Assembly: GCF_000959725.1 (NCBI RefSeq)
Contig: NZ_CP009323.1
Coordinates: forward strand, 1,674,001 to 1,738,000
Direction of reading: 5' to 3'
Source of the DNA: Burkholderia gladioli
GTDB lineage: Bacteria; Pseudomonadota; Gammaproteobacteria; Burkholderiales; Burkholderiaceae
DNA length: 64,000 bases
Made by a program: the position numbers and the translations under genes
In this document: positions 43,973 through 52,602 of the stretch, in pieces
Position numbering within the stretch: position 1 is the first letter of the stretch
Layout: each line of letters starts with the position of its first letter
The notes under the pieces: generated by a model
The model's input: the letters and a program-made list of their open reading frames with translations, nothing else
Told to the model about the DNA's origin: nothing
The model's database searches: none

Positions 43973-45526
43973 TTACTTGTTGGTGGCCAGCGCGCCCGCG
44001 CTGTTGGTGCCGCCGAAAAGCTGGGTCAGGTAGTTCTGGTTGGTCGTCATCTGCGCCAGCAGCGTGTTCAGCTGGGTGAACTGGGTGTTGTACTGCGTGG
44101 TCAGCTGCGCGGCATAGGCGTTCAGCGCGGTCTGCTGGGTGTTGAGGCTGGTCAGGTCGCTCTGCACCGAGCTCACGCTGGTGGTCAGGATTCCCTTGGG
44201 CGCCGTGATGTTGGTGATCGCCTTGCTGAGCTGCTCGCCGATGCCGTTGGTGCCGTTGAACAGCGTGGCCGCGGCATTGGTGCTCTGCAGCGCGGTGGTC
44301 AGCGCGCCCTGGTCGATCACCAGGGTGCCGGCCGGCTGCGTCGAGTTGCTGCCGTCGGCGATGGTGATGCCCAGCGACTTCAGCGTGGCGCTTGCGCCGT
44401 TGCTGGTGACTCCGCCGCCGAGGATCGCCGAGAGCTGGTTCTGGATCGAATTGAGCGTCGAGTCGCCGAACAACGGGCCGCTTTGCGACGGGTTGCTGCT
44501 GTTGAAGGTGCCGACCGCCGAGTAGGTCGTGACCAGCGTGTTGTAGGCCTTCACGAAGGCGGTGATGGTGGAGGCCTGGGTGGTCGTGTCGGGGGCGATC
44601 GTCAGCGTCTGGGCGGCTGGCGGGTTGCTGACCGCGGCCTGCGTGAGGTTCAGCGTGACGCCGGCGATCGCGCTGGTGACGGTGTTGGTCGAGCTCGAGC
44701 CGCTCACCGTGCCGATTTTGAATTGCGCGTCCTGCGCGGCGGTGGACTGGCTCCAGCTGGAGTTGGACGGGATCGTCGAGCCGCCGCCGCTGGTGCTCGG
44801 CGTCGAGGTGACGCTGAGTTGCGACAGGCCGTTGTCGGTGCTGGCATTGGCCGTCACGTTGATGGTGTTGGCCGCGCCGCTGGCCTTCGAACTCAGCACC
44901 AGGTGCGCGCCGTCGCTGCCGTTCACGATGGTGGCGGACACGCCGGGATTGTTCGGATCGTTATTGATCGCGTCGCGGATGCCGGCCAGCGTGTTGTTCG
45001 ACGAGCTGATGCTGATTGTCGAGCTCTTGCTGCCGACCTGCAGCGTCAGGCTGCCGGTGCCGAGCTGGGTGGTGGCGCCGAAGGCGGGCGAGGACAGCGA
45101 TTGCGACTGGGCGATCTGCGAGACCGTGACCTGGTAGGTGCCGGCCTGCGCGCCGACGCCGGCGCTCGCGGTCAGGCCGTTGCCGGTGGCGGTCGCGGTG
45201 TAGGTTTGCGCGAGCGAGCCGTCGGCCAGCGAGGCCAGCGAGGTCTGCAGCGTCGACAGGGCGCTCTGCAGGCTGGCATAGGCCTGGTTCTTCAGGGTGT
45301 CGTTGGCGATCGAGGTGGACAGCAGGACGGCCTGCGCGGCGGTCTTGGAGCTGACCAGCGCCGACACCAGCGTATTGACGTCGAGCCCGGTGTTGCCGGT
45401 CGAGCCGCTGATGATCGACTGGGCGGCTTGCTGCAGCGCCGGATTGCTGCTCAGCGCGTTGTTGCTGCTCTGCGAGGTGCTGGTCGTCGCGTTCGAGCTG
45501 CTGTTGGTCGAGGGAATCGTGGACAT
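43973..45526 (-). CDS. fliD: Flagellar hook-associated protein 2, filament cap FliD
   Basis: The 517-residue protein has the N-terminal FliD domain (about 45-140; GLDVNTLVSALVSSKTAAQA, Ser/Thr/Asn-rich before it) and the C-terminal domain (about 260-505; ASTITAFVKAYNTLVTTY, YAAQLTTQYNTQFTQLNTLL). The cap sits at the filament tip and folds arriving flagellin. Coiled-coil ends match the family. The gene has its own sigma-28 promoter candidate upstream and is followed by fliT. Confidence 0.93.
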   Translation of the reverse strand: MSTIPSTNSSSNATTSTSQSSNNALSSNPALQQAAQSIISGSTGNTGLDVNTLVSALVSSKTAAQAVLLSTSIANDTLKNQAYASLQSALSTLQTSLASLADGSLAQTYTATATGNGLTASAGVGAQAGTYQVTVSQIAQSQSLSSPAFGATTQLGTGSLTLQVGSKSSTISISSSNNTLAGIRDAINNDPNNPGVSATIVNGSDGAHLVLSSKASGAANTINVTANASTDNGLSQLSVTSTPSTSGGGSTIPSNSSWSQSTAAQDAQFKIGTVSGSSSTNTVTSAIAGVTLNLTQAAVSNPPAAQTLTIAPDTTTQASTITAFVKAYNTLVTTYSAVGTFNSSNPSQSGPLFGDSTLNSIQNQLSAILGGGVTSNGASATLKSLGITIADGSNSTQPAGTLVIDQGALTTALQSTNAAATLFNGTNGIGEQLSKAITNITAPKGILTTSVSSVQSDLTSLNTQQTALNAYAAQLTTQYNTQFTQLNTLLAQMTTNQNYLTQLFGGTNSAGALATNK

Positions 45527-45591
45527 CGCGTGGCTCCGTGGGCGCCGTCGATGGCGCAGGCGAATCTGATGCGTTGCGGATCGTGGCGGAT

Positions 45592-45618
45592 GCTACGGCA
45601 AACCGCGGGAAAACGGTA
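45592..45618 (-). promoter_or_regulatory. Sigma-28 (FliA) promoter candidate for fliD
   Basis: TACCGTTT-N11-GCCGTAGC on the minus strand follows the FliA layout (consensus TAAAGTTT-N11-GCCGATAA). It ends 66 bases before the fliD start. The match is weaker than at fliC and motA, but the spacing is exact. Confidence 0.6.
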
Positions 45619-45690
45619 CGGCGAAAAACATAGCCCCGTAAAAGCAAAAAGCGCGCGACGGCCACGAGGAAGGTTGCGCCGTCGCACGAA

Positions 45691-45716
45691 CGGACCGCCC
45701 ATGAAGGCGCGGTCCG
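45691..45716 (-). terminator. Hairpin after fliC
   Basis: CGGACCGC and GCGGTCCG (8-base arms, 10-base loop) lie 28 bases past the fliC stop on the minus strand. No long T-run follows, so it may be a weak terminator or an mRNA-stabilising stem for the abundant fliC message. Confidence 0.55.
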
Positions 45717-45743
45717 GGTTTTCAAAGCAGTACCGCGACAGCC

Positions 45744-46898
45744 TTACTGCAGGAGCTTCAGGACCTGCTGCGGCAGCGAGTTCGCTTGCGCGAGCACCGA
45801 GATGCCGGCTTGCTGCAGCACTTGCGCACGGCTCAGGTTCGCGGTTTCCTGCGCGAAGTCCGCGCTCTGGATCTGCGACTGGGCCGACGACAGGTTGGTC
45901 GAGTTGGCCTGCTGCGTTTGCGCGACGGCCTGCAGACGGTTCTGCGTGGCGCCCAGCGTGGCTTGCAGGTTGTTGATGGTGGCCAGCGCGTTGGCGACCG
46001 AGAAGATCGTCTGGTTGGCGCCCGTGGCGCTGCTGATCGACAGGTTCGAGACGGTCGGCGGTGCGTTCACGGCGTTGATCTGCGTGACCATCTGGGTTGC
46101 CGCGCTGGCCTGTGCCGCCGTCATGCCGCTCGTCGCGCCGGTGGCCAGCGTCAGGTTCGTGACGGCCGTGCCCGTGCCCGCTGCCGTGCCGGTCGTGAAG
46201 ATCGCGCCGACTGCCGTCGTGCTCAGTGCCTGGCCGTTCTGGTCGGTGAAGGTGAAGCCGCCCTTGCCGTCCGACAGCACGTTGACCGAGGTGATGGCCG
46301 GTTGCGCGGCCGTCGTGGCGGCGCCGTTGGCGTCGAGCGACAGGCCCTGGATCGTGCCGACCGTCTGGCCCGACTGCACCAGGCCGCCGCCGATCTTGGC
46401 CGCCGACAGGCTCTGGCTCAGGTCGAGCGTGACCGTCTGGCCGACGTTCGCGCCAACCTGGAAGGTGACGATGCCGGCCGAACCGTCGAGCAGGTTCTTG
46501 CCGTTGAAGTTCGTCTGCGAAGCGATACGGTTCACTTCAGCGATCTGGTCCGCCACTTCCTGCTGGGCGGCGACCTGGTCGCTTTGCGACAGCGTGCCGT
46601 TGGCGGCTTCCGTCGCCAGCGTGCTGATACGTTGCAGGCTGGTGGTCAGGGCCGACAGCTGGCTCGATGCCGTCTGGATCAGCGAGACCGCGCTGTTGGT
46701 GTTCTGCACGCCCTGGTTCAGGCCGTTGATCTGCGTCTGCATGCGGGTGGCGATCGCCAGGCCTGCCGCGTCGTCGGCCGCGCTGTTGATCTTGGAGCCC
46801 GAGGACAGGCGGGTGATGGCTTGCGACAGAGCGCTTTGCGAGCCGTTCAGGTTCTGCTGAGCGACCAGCGAGTTGATGTTGGTATTGATTCCGAGCAT
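45744..46898 (-). CDS. fliC: Flagellin FliC
   Basis: The 384-residue flagellin has the conserved N-terminal D0/D1 (MLGINTNINSLVAQQNLNGS, SSGSKINSAADDAAGLAIAT) and C-terminal D1/D0 (NRLQAVAQTQQANSTNLSSA, AQANSLPQQVLKLLQ). The central variable region, about 175-290, is rich in Thr/Ser/Ala/Gly and is the likely glycan-bearing surface. The ATG at 46898 has an AGGAGA site. The glycosylation operon downstream probably modifies it. Confidence 0.96.
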   Translation of the reverse strand: MLGINTNINSLVAQQNLNGSQSALSQAITRLSSGSKINSAADDAAGLAIATRMQTQINGLNQGVQNTNSAVSLIQTASSQLSALTTSLQRISTLATEAANGTLSQSDQVAAQQEVADQIAEVNRIASQTNFNGKNLLDGSAGIVTFQVGANVGQTVTLDLSQSLSAAKIGGGLVQSGQTVGTIQGLSLDANGAATTAAQPAITSVNVLSDGKGGFTFTDQNGQALSTTAVGAIFTTGTAAGTGTAVTNLTLATGATSGMTAAQASAATQMVTQINAVNAPPTVSNLSISSATGANQTIFSVANALATINNLQATLGATQNRLQAVAQTQQANSTNLSSAQSQIQSADFAQETANLSRAQVLQQAGISVLAQANSLPQQVLKLLQ

Positions 46899-46989
46899 GG
46901 AAATTCTCCTAAGTGAGCCGAGAGCCTTTAAACAAGCCAACGTGGGCATCGGCGGTGCACTCGTTCATTGCTGGCCGCCTCAGAGCAGG

Positions 46990-47016
46990 ATTTCGGCGGG
47001 CCGAAAAAAAACTTGA
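46990..47016 (-). promoter_or_regulatory. Sigma-28 (FliA) promoter of fliC
   Basis: TCAAGTTT-N11-GCCGAAAT on the minus strand matches the FliA consensus closely with exact 11-base spacing. It ends 92 bases upstream of fliC, leaving an untranslated leader of roughly 85 bases. Confidence 0.85.
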
Positions 47017-47216
47017 GGGGGAGTTTTCGATGTGGATCGATTTTTCATTGATTTTCGACCCCATCTCGATGGTTTCCAGTGGTAGCGATGAAAGCCGTCT
47101 CGGGCGCGGGATTGCGGGCGCGGGGAGCGAGGGGCGGATGTGAGGTGGGGGCGCCCGGGCGGGCATCGCGGCGCCCTGGCGTGGTTATCCTGATACGGCG
47201 CCACCCCGGCAAAGTC

Positions 47217-47244
47217 GTAAACACCTAGCCGAACGGATGTTTAC
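47217..47244. promoter_or_regulatory. Inverted repeat upstream of rpsU
   Basis: GTAAACA and TGTTTAC form perfect 7-base arms around a 14-base spacer, about 250 bases upstream of the rpsU start. It looks like a dyad for a dimeric regulator acting on rpsU or fliC; none can be named. Confidence 0.4.
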
Positions 47245-47492
47245 CTGCTAGCATGGCGGGCTGAATTGAGATTTCTGTCAAGCCTCTGCCGTTTTCGGCA
47301 TGTCCAAGCTGGCAGTCAAACGCGGCGCCGGTTGCAGGTTGCCGAGCGTTTCGCGGTGCATTCCGCCTCTCTTTTCCGGCCTCCGAGGCCACAAAACCCG
47401 CTCGTTTCGCCAGTTCGTGGGAACGCCCGGAAGGCCGGTGCGTGGCGCTTGGCCGCTACGTTTTTGACCGTATCAAGCAATTTAGGAACGAC

Positions 47493-47705
47493 ATGACGAC
47501 GATTCTTCTGAAGGAAAACGAGCCGTTCGAAGTAGCGATCCGCCGCTTCCGCCGCGCGATCGAAAAGAACGGCCTGATCGCTGAGCTGCGTGAGCGCCAG
47601 TCGTACGAGAAGCCGACTGCCGTGCGCAAGCGCAAGAAGGCCGCGGCCGTGAAGCGCCTGCACAAGCGCCTGCGCAGCCAGATGCTGCCGAAGAAGCTCC
47701 ACTAA
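47493..47705 (+). CDS. rpsU: 30S ribosomal protein S21
   Basis: The 70-residue, very basic protein matches S21 throughout ([37 protein letters not shown]). S21 joins the small subunit late and helps initiation. The length is normal for Burkholderia. Many Burkholderia carry more than one rpsU paralog; this copy stands alone with its own terminator beside the flagellin genes. The start was set at MTTILLKEN, where homologs begin. Confidence 0.95.
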   Translation: MTTILLKENEPFEVAIRRFRRAIEKNGLIAELRERQSYEKPTAVRKRKKAAAVKRLHKRLRSQMLPKKLH

Positions 47706-47726
47706 GCTTCCCAGGTCCGTATCCGG

Positions 47727-47764
47727 ACGGCGGTGCCCCTTTCGCGAGGGGCGCCGCCGTTTTG
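47727..47764 (+). terminator. Rho-independent terminator of rpsU
   Basis: A 12-base GC-rich stem with one mismatch (CGGCGGTGCCCC/GGGGCGCCGCCG) surrounds a TTTCGCGA loop and is followed by TTTT. It lies 22 bases past the rpsU stop. Confidence 0.88.
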
Positions 47765-47820
47765 CTTTGGGGCGGCGAATACAAGATGGCGGGATGGCGC
47801 TGGGCTGCGGCGCCCCAAGC

Positions 47821-48501
47821 TCAGGCCGCCGATTTTTTCGCCGCGGTGCGCTTGGTCGGAGCGGATTTCGCCGTGGCTGCAGGTTTTGCCGCGGCCGGCC
47901 TGGCCGCCGCCCGCTTCGCGGCGCTCGCCGGCTTGCCGAGCTTCGCGCACTCATCCCGGCACGGGCAGCCGAACTCGTGGTCGTTGACCATGCCGATCGC
48001 CTGCATCAGCGCGTAGCAGATGGTCGAGCCGACGAACTTGCAGCCATGGCGCTTGAGCGCCTTGCTCAGCGCGTCGGATGTCTCGGTCGAGGCCGGCGCG
48101 TCGCGATACGAATCCCAGCCGTTCAGCCGCGGCTTGCCGTCGACGAAGGACCACAGGAAGGCCGCCAGCGAGCCATGCTCGGCGCGAATCCGCTGCACCG
48201 CGAGGGCATTGGTGACGACCGACTCGATCTTGCCGCGATGGCGCACGATGCCCGGGTCCAGCAGCAGCTTCTCGAGCCGCGCGGGCGTGAAGCGCGCCAC
48301 TTCGTCGACCTCGAAGTTGGCGAAGGCGGCGCGATAAGCCTCGCGCTTGTTGAGGATCGTCGACCAGGACAGCCCGGCCTGCGCGCCTTCCAGGATCAGC
48401 ATCTCGAACAGGTAGCGCTCGTCGTGCGAGGGCCGGCCCCATTCGGTGTCGTGATAATGCGCATCGGCGTCCGTGCGGACCCAGTTGCAGCGTTCGCCCA
48501 T
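47821..48501 (-). CDS. tag: DNA-3-methyladenine glycosylase I
   Basis: The 226-residue product matches Tag: CNWVRTDADAHYHDTEWGRP at the start, GLSWSTILNKREAYRAAFAN, and the zinc site completed by NDHEFGCPC. Tag removes 3-methyladenine from alkylated DNA. Tag is normally about 190 residues; here the last 40 or so are a Lys/Ala/Pro/Thr-rich tail (AAKRAAARPAAAKPAATAK) resembling histone-like DNA-binding tails. The tail may raise affinity for DNA. The gene is convergent with rpsU. Confidence 0.92.
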   Translation of the reverse strand: MGERCNWVRTDADAHYHDTEWGRPSHDERYLFEMLILEGAQAGLSWSTILNKREAYRAAFANFEVDEVARFTPARLEKLLLDPGIVRHRGKIESVVTNALAVQRIRAEHGSLAAFLWSFVDGKPRLNGWDSYRDAPASTETSDALSKALKRHGCKFVGSTICYALMQAIGMVNDHEFGCPCRDECAKLGKPASAAKRAAARPAAAKPAATAKSAPTKRTAAKKSAA

Positions 48502-48644
48502 CGATCGATTCTCCTCGTTCAGCCTGCCGGTCCGCCTGTTCGCGGGTCGCCGTCAGCATAGCCGAAGCGGCACGCGGCGCGACGATGCGGTTAAGCTCCC
48601 GGTTCATGATCATTCCCGTCGCACCTTCCGGAGAGAATTTCCCG

Positions 48645-49529
48645 ATGACTGAGCCCACCTACCTGATCGGCATCGACGGCGGCGGCACCGGCACGCGTGC
48701 GGTGCTGGCCGATGCGCGGGGGCGCGAGCTCGGGCGCGGCACCGGCGGCCCCTCGGGCCTGGCGCTCGGCATCGACGGCGCCTGGCGTTCGATCGGCGAG
48801 GCCTGCGCCGAGGCCTTCGCGCAGGCCGGGCTCGCCCTCGACTGGCGCGGCTGCGTGCTGGGTTGCGGGCTTGCCGGCAGCAACCACGCCGGCTGGCTGC
48901 GCGCCTTCGTCGAGGCCGCGCCGGTGGCGGCGCTGGCGATCGAGAGCGATGCCTACACCACGGTGCTGGGCGCGCACGGCGGCGAGGCCGGCGTGATCGT
49001 CGCGCTCGGCACGGGCAGCATCGCGGCCGCGCTCGATGTCGATGGCACCTGCCGGATCGCGGGCGGCTACGGCTTTCCGTCCGGCGACGAGGCCAGCGGC
49101 GCCTGGTTCGGGCTGCGCGCGCTCGCGCATGCGCAGCAGGCGCTGGACGGCCGCGCGCCGCGCGACGCCTTCGCCGAAGCCTTGCTGGCGCTGACCGGCG
49201 CGGCCGATCGCGACAGCCTGGTGGTGTGGTCCTGCGCGGCGAACCAGACCGCTTATGCCAGGCTCGCGCCGGTGGTGTTCGCGCATCGCGCCCACCCGGT
49301 GGCGCAGCGCCTGCTGGCCGAGGCGGGCGAGGCGATCGGGCGCCTGATCGAGGCGCTCGATCCGACCGGGACCTTGCCGGTCGCCCTTTGCGGCGGGCTG
49401 GCCGCGCCCCTCGAGGCGGCCGTGCCGGCCGCGCATCGCGCGCGGCTGCGTGCGCCGCTGGCCGATTCGGCCCAGGGCGCGCTGCGGCTCGCCCAGCGCG
49501 AGGCCGCGCGGCGGGCGACGCAAGCCTGA
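48645..49529 (+). CDS. BadF/BadG/BcrA/BcrD ATPase family kinase (N-acetylglucosamine kinase-like)
   Basis: The 294-residue ASKHA-fold protein has a phosphate-1 motif (GIDGGGTGTRAVLAD), a phosphate-2 motif (VALGTGSIAAALDVDG) and an adenosine-site motif (LPVALCGGLAAPL). Members of this group phosphorylate N-acetylglucosamine or related amino sugars. The absence of a 4Fe-4S cysteine pattern argues against the benzoyl-CoA reductase activators. The ATG has a GGAGAG site. It is divergent from tag and precedes a HAD phosphatase on the same strand. Confidence 0.8.
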   Translation: MTEPTYLIGIDGGGTGTRAVLADARGRELGRGTGGPSGLALGIDGAWRSIGEACAEAFAQAGLALDWRGCVLGCGLAGSNHAGWLRAFVEAAPVAALAIESDAYTTVLGAHGGEAGVIVALGTGSIAAALDVDGTCRIAGGYGFPSGDEASGAWFGLRALAHAQQALDGRAPRDAFAEALLALTGAADRDSLVVWSCAANQTAYARLAPVVFAHRAHPVAQRLLAEAGEAIGRLIEALDPTGTLPVALCGGLAAPLEAAVPAAHRARLRAPLADSAQGALRLAQREAARRATQA

Positions 49530-49668
49530 ACGGCGCCGGCCGCGGCCGGCAGCCGTCGTGCGAGGCGCGAGGAATCGGCGCCGCCGGCTTGCGTTTTCAT
49601 TGCGGCCGCGCGGCGCGCCAGCCTTCGCGGCGATAAAATGCGGGCTTTCCGCGCCCCGCCCACCCGCC

Positions 49669-50490
49669 ATGTACCACGCCATCTGCACCGATCTCGACGG
49701 CACCCTGCTCAATCGCGACCACCAGCTCGATCCCTACACGATCGACACCGTGCGCCGGCTGGCGGCCGACGGCATTCCCATCATCATCGCGACCGGCCGG
49801 CATCACGCCGACGTGGCCGGGATCCGCGACGTGCTCGGCATCCGCCCCTACCTGATCACCTCGAACGGTGCGCGCGTGCATGCGCCGGACGACACGCCGC
49901 TGTACGCCAGCGACATCGCGCCGGCGGTGGTGCGCGAGCTGGTGCGGCCCGAGCTGGTGGGCGAGCACGGCAGGGTGATCGTCAACCTGTTCACCGATAC
50001 CGGCTGGCTGATCGACCGCGAGGCGCCGCACCTGCTCGAATTCCACCAGGACTCGGGCTTCGTCTACCGCGTGGCCGACCTGCCGGCCTATGCGGCCGAG
50101 GATGTCGCCAAGGTGCTCTACATCGGCGAGCCGGCGGACCTGGCGGTGCTGGCCGAGCGGCTCGCGAGCCGTTTCGGCGATGCGCTCTACGTGACCTACT
50201 CGCTGCCGGATTGCCTGGAGGTGATGACCGCGGGCGTCTCGAAGGGACGCGCGCTGCGGGTGGTGCTGGAGCGGCTCGGTCTCGATCGCGCGCATTGCGT
50301 CGCGTTCGGCGACAACATGAACGATATCGACCTGCTGGAAACGGCCGGCCATCCATTCATGATGGATAACGCCAATCCCGACCTGGTGCTGCGCCTGCCG
50401 GACGTGCCGCGCATCGGCAGTAATGCCGATTCGGGCGTGGCGCGCCATTTGCGCGAACTGTTCGCGCTCGATATCGACCCGGTTCGCTGA
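49669..50490 (+). CDS. Cof-type HAD-IIB sugar phosphatase
   Basis: The 273-residue phosphatase has motif I DLDGTLLNRD (nucleophile Asp8), motif II (ATGRHH), motif III Lys (SKGRALRVVL) and motif IV (VAFGDNMNDIDLLETAG). The C2B cap of the Cof/YidA type lies about residues 85-190. Such enzymes hydrolyse sugar phosphates and flavin or PLP phosphates. It is 139 bases from the kinase gene and may share its transcript, though no functional pairing is proven. Confidence 0.88.
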   Translation: MYHAICTDLDGTLLNRDHQLDPYTIDTVRRLAADGIPIIIATGRHHADVAGIRDVLGIRPYLITSNGARVHAPDDTPLYASDIAPAVVRELVRPELVGEHGRVIVNLFTDTGWLIDREAPHLLEFHQDSGFVYRVADLPAYAAEDVAKVLYIGEPADLAVLAERLASRFGDALYVTYSLPDCLEVMTAGVSKGRALRVVLERLGLDRAHCVAFGDNMNDIDLLETAGHPFMMDNANPDLVLRLPDVPRIGSNADSGVARHLRELFALDIDPVR

Positions 50491-50635
50491 GAAGCGCCGC
50501 TTCGAGACACGCGGCCGCGCCGCGATGGCGGCCCTTGCCGCCGCCAATCGGCCTTGTCCCGCTGTCGGCTATTTCATGCCGAATTTCGATAAGGCGCCGT
50601 CGGTCATTCACTGCCGCGACGCAATTCGAATTGAT

Positions 50636-50665
50636 CCATGAAAAACGGGCGCCGAAGCGCCCGTT
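50636..50665 (-). terminator. Strong minus-strand terminator without a visible gene
   Basis: AACGGGCGC and GCGCCCGTT pair around a 4-base loop (50644-50665). On the minus strand the stem is followed by TTTTT with the arm's own T residues. It could also end the HAD phosphatase transcript from the other side, though no T-run follows on the plus strand. Confidence 0.75.
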
Positions 50666-50963
50666 GAAATACTCGCCCCCTTTGTTGTTTCGGATTCGGC
50701 AGCGTCGGGGTCGCTGCTTCCTCGCTCCCCGTGGCAATCTTCCCGTAAGGCGCCAGCCGGGCCTCGGCGTGGTTTCGCCGACGCTTTCCGTCAATTCCGG
50801 CGTGCCGATTTTTCGTTACCATTTCGACCAAAAAGGGCGGGAATTTTGTCAGCCGGCCATCTCGTAATTGACGCGACGCGCATTGCTACGGATTATAGGA
50901 AATCCAATCCGTGTCGAAGGGTCAACGATTGTTAAATTGCCACGATGTGTCGCGCGAATTTCA

Positions 50964-50991
50964 TTAGAATTAACCTGCACTGAAATATAAT
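50964..50991 (+). promoter_or_regulatory. Sigma-70 promoter candidate for the H-NS-like gene
   Basis: A perfect -10 TATAAT (50986-50991) stands 16 bases after TTAGAA (50964-50969), a partial -35. It lies 124 bases upstream of the ATG, in the AT-rich patch. Confidence 0.5.
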
Positions 50992-51114
50992 GCATCCGCA
51001 ATAATTTTTTCATACGAATTGGGCTCGGCCCGATCCCGGTACAGTGCTGATTGCGGAACGGAACGATAGTGTCTAGGCTCCAATTGCCAGGCGAATCGTG
51101 AATAGGGAGTGAAA

Positions 51115-51411
51115 ATGTCTCAATACGCAAAACTGAAAGCGCAGATTGCCGACTTGCAGGCTCAAGCGGACGACGTCCGCCGGCAGGAAGTGGAGGCCGT
51201 CATCGCCGACGTGCAGCGCAAGATCGCCGAATACGGGTTGACCGCGCAGGATCTCGGCTTTGCCGAGCGCGCCAAGCGCGGGCGTCCGCCGAAGAAGGCG
51301 CCGCTGCCGCCCAAATACCGGGACCCGAAGTCGGGCGCCACCTGGAGTGGCCGCGGCAAGCCGCCGAATTGGATCGTCGGTAAAAACCGCGAGCGTTTTC
51401 TGGTCGAGTAA
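51115..51411 (+). CDS. H-NS family nucleoid-associated protein (BpH3/Bv3F-like)
   Basis: The 98-residue protein has an N-terminal coiled-coil oligomerisation region (YAKLKAQIADLQAQADDVRR) and the C-terminal H-NS DNA-binding motif (YRDPKSGATWSGRGKPPNWI), with the core W-S/T-G-R-G-x-x-P-x-W. It binds AT-rich DNA and silences genes. Short H-NS-like proteins of this kind are common in Burkholderia. The AT-rich upstream region suggests self-regulation. The product may also act on the nearby AT-rich flhDC control region. Confidence 0.92.
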   Translation: MSQYAKLKAQIADLQAQADDVRRQEVEAVIADVQRKIAEYGLTAQDLGFAERAKRGRPPKKAPLPPKYRDPKSGATWSGRGKPPNWIVGKNRERFLVE

Positions 51412-51460
51412 GTCGCCGGTCGCGCCGGCACTGTCGGCCGGCCTGTTTCGGTCGCCGCAA

Positions 51461-51499
51461 TAAAGAAAGCCGCATCGGGGATGCGGCTTTCTTTTTTTC
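51461..51499. terminator. Bidirectional terminator between hns-like gene and glycosyltransferase
   Basis: AAGAAAGCCGCATC and GATGCGGCTTTCTT pair around a GGG loop and are followed by a run of T. A T-rich tail is present on the minus strand too, so it serves the convergent genes on both sides. Confidence 0.9.
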
Positions 51500-51537
51500 G
51501 AGATATTTGAAATCCGGGCAAGGCGCCCGGATTTCGA

Positions 51538-52602
51538 TCAGCTGGCGGCGAGTCGCGTCAAATGCGGCTGTTTAGCGGCGGCGCCCAAGGTTTCGTAGAT
51601 TTCGACATAGTGACGCGCCATGGTGCGAGCACTGAATCGCGTTTCGAAACGTTCGCGAATCGCCGTGCGCGACAGGCTGTCGATTTTCTGCAACGCGCCC
51701 ACCGCGCTGTGTTCGTCTTCGACGATAAAGCCGGTCAGGCCGTCCTCGATCACCTCGGGCACCGAACCGCGATTGAAGGCGATCACCGGCGTGCCGCAGG
51801 CCATCGACTCGATCATCACCAGGCCGAACGGCTCCGGCCAGTCGATCGGGAACAGCAGCGCCTTGGCGCCCGACAGGAAGGCCGGCTTCTGCTGCTCGTT
51901 GATCTCGCCGATGAACTCGACGTTCGCCTGCGACAACAGCGGCTCGATCTCGTTCTTGAAGTAGTCCTGGTCGACCTTGTCGACCTTGGCCGCGATCTTC
52001 AGCGGCAGGCCGCTCTTCGCGGCGATGCGGATCGCCGTGTCCACTCGCTTCTCCGGGCAGATGCGGCCCAGGAAGGCGAGGTACTCGGGTTCGCGGTCCG
52101 TTTGCGGCGTGAGCAGCGTGTCGGGCAGGCCGTGGTAGACGGTGCCCGCCCAGCCGGCCTGCGGCAGCGGCACGCGCTGCGAGTTCGAGATCGACACCAC
52201 CGGCGCGCTCGGGAAGGCGTTGAACACCGGCTGCAGCTCGGGCAGGTCGAGCCGGCCGTGCAGGGTGGTCACGTAGGGCACGTCCAGGCGCGAGAGCAGC
52301 GGGAAGGGCAGGTAGTCGAGGTGCAGGTGCAGCACGTCGAATTCATGGGCGCGGCGCGCCACCTGCTCGAGCAGGCGCATGTGCGGCGCCATCGAGTCGC
52401 GGATCGAGGGATCCAGGCGCAGCGCGCGCGGCCAGGAGGCCTCGAGCTTGGCCGAGGTGACGGAATCGCCGCTCGCGAACAGCGTGACGTCGTGGCCGAG
52501 TTCCACCAGGGCCTCGGTCAGGTAAGACACGACGCGCTCGGTGCCGCCGTAGAGTTTGGGCGGGACGGCTTCGTAGAGCGGGGCGATTTGTGCGATGCGC
52601 AT
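51538..52602 (-). CDS. Glycosyltransferase family 4 protein
   Basis: The 354-residue GT-B enzyme has an N-terminal acceptor domain (RIAQIAPLYEAVPPKLYGGT, HLHLDYLPFPLLSRLDVPYV). The C-terminal GT4 donor domain includes YLAFLGRICPEKRVDTAIRI and the E-x7-E motif in EPFGLVMIESMACGTPVIAF. The GGTERVVSYLTEAL start is typical of a large GT4 group of unknown acceptor found beside stress and biofilm genes. The ATG at 52602 has an AGGAGA site. It stands alone; no polysaccharide cluster is near. Confidence 0.88.
   Translation of the reverse strand: MRIAQIAPLYEAVPPKLYGGTERVVSYLTEALVELGHDVTLFASGDSVTSAKLEASWPRALRLDPSIRDSMAPHMRLLEQVARRAHEFDVLHLHLDYLPFPLLSRLDVPYVTTLHGRLDLPELQPVFNAFPSAPVVSISNSQRVPLPQAGWAGTVYHGLPDTLLTPQTDREPEYLAFLGRICPEKRVDTAIRIAAKSGLPLKIAAKVDKVDQDYFKNEIEPLLSQANVEFIGEINEQQKPAFLSGAKALLFPIDWPEPFGLVMIESMACGTPVIAFNRGSVPEVIEDGLTGFIVEDEHSAVGALQKIDSLSRTAIRERFETRFSARTMARHYVEIYETLGAAAKQPHLTRLAAS

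Larger units (their letters stand above)
46899..47492. other. Divergent region between fliC and rpsU
   Basis: This 594-base region has no gene. It holds the fliC leader and sigma-28 promoter on the left and the rpsU promoter region on the right, including the inverted repeat at 47217-47244. The middle is plain GC-rich sequence. Confidence 0.6.
50491..51114. other. AT-rich gene-free region upstream of the H-NS-like gene
   Basis: This 624-base region holds no gene that can be supported. The part from about 50850 to 51110 is markedly AT-rich for this chromosome, as is usual upstream of H-NS-type genes that bind their own promoters. A strong terminator faces the minus strand at 50644-50665. The short frames on both strands lack family resemblance. 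Confidence 0.6.

Noticed and set aside
50849-51130. 93-codon frame on the minus strand upstream of the H-NS-like gene
   Set aside because: It runs across the AT-rich promoter region, has no ribosome site and no recognised motif.
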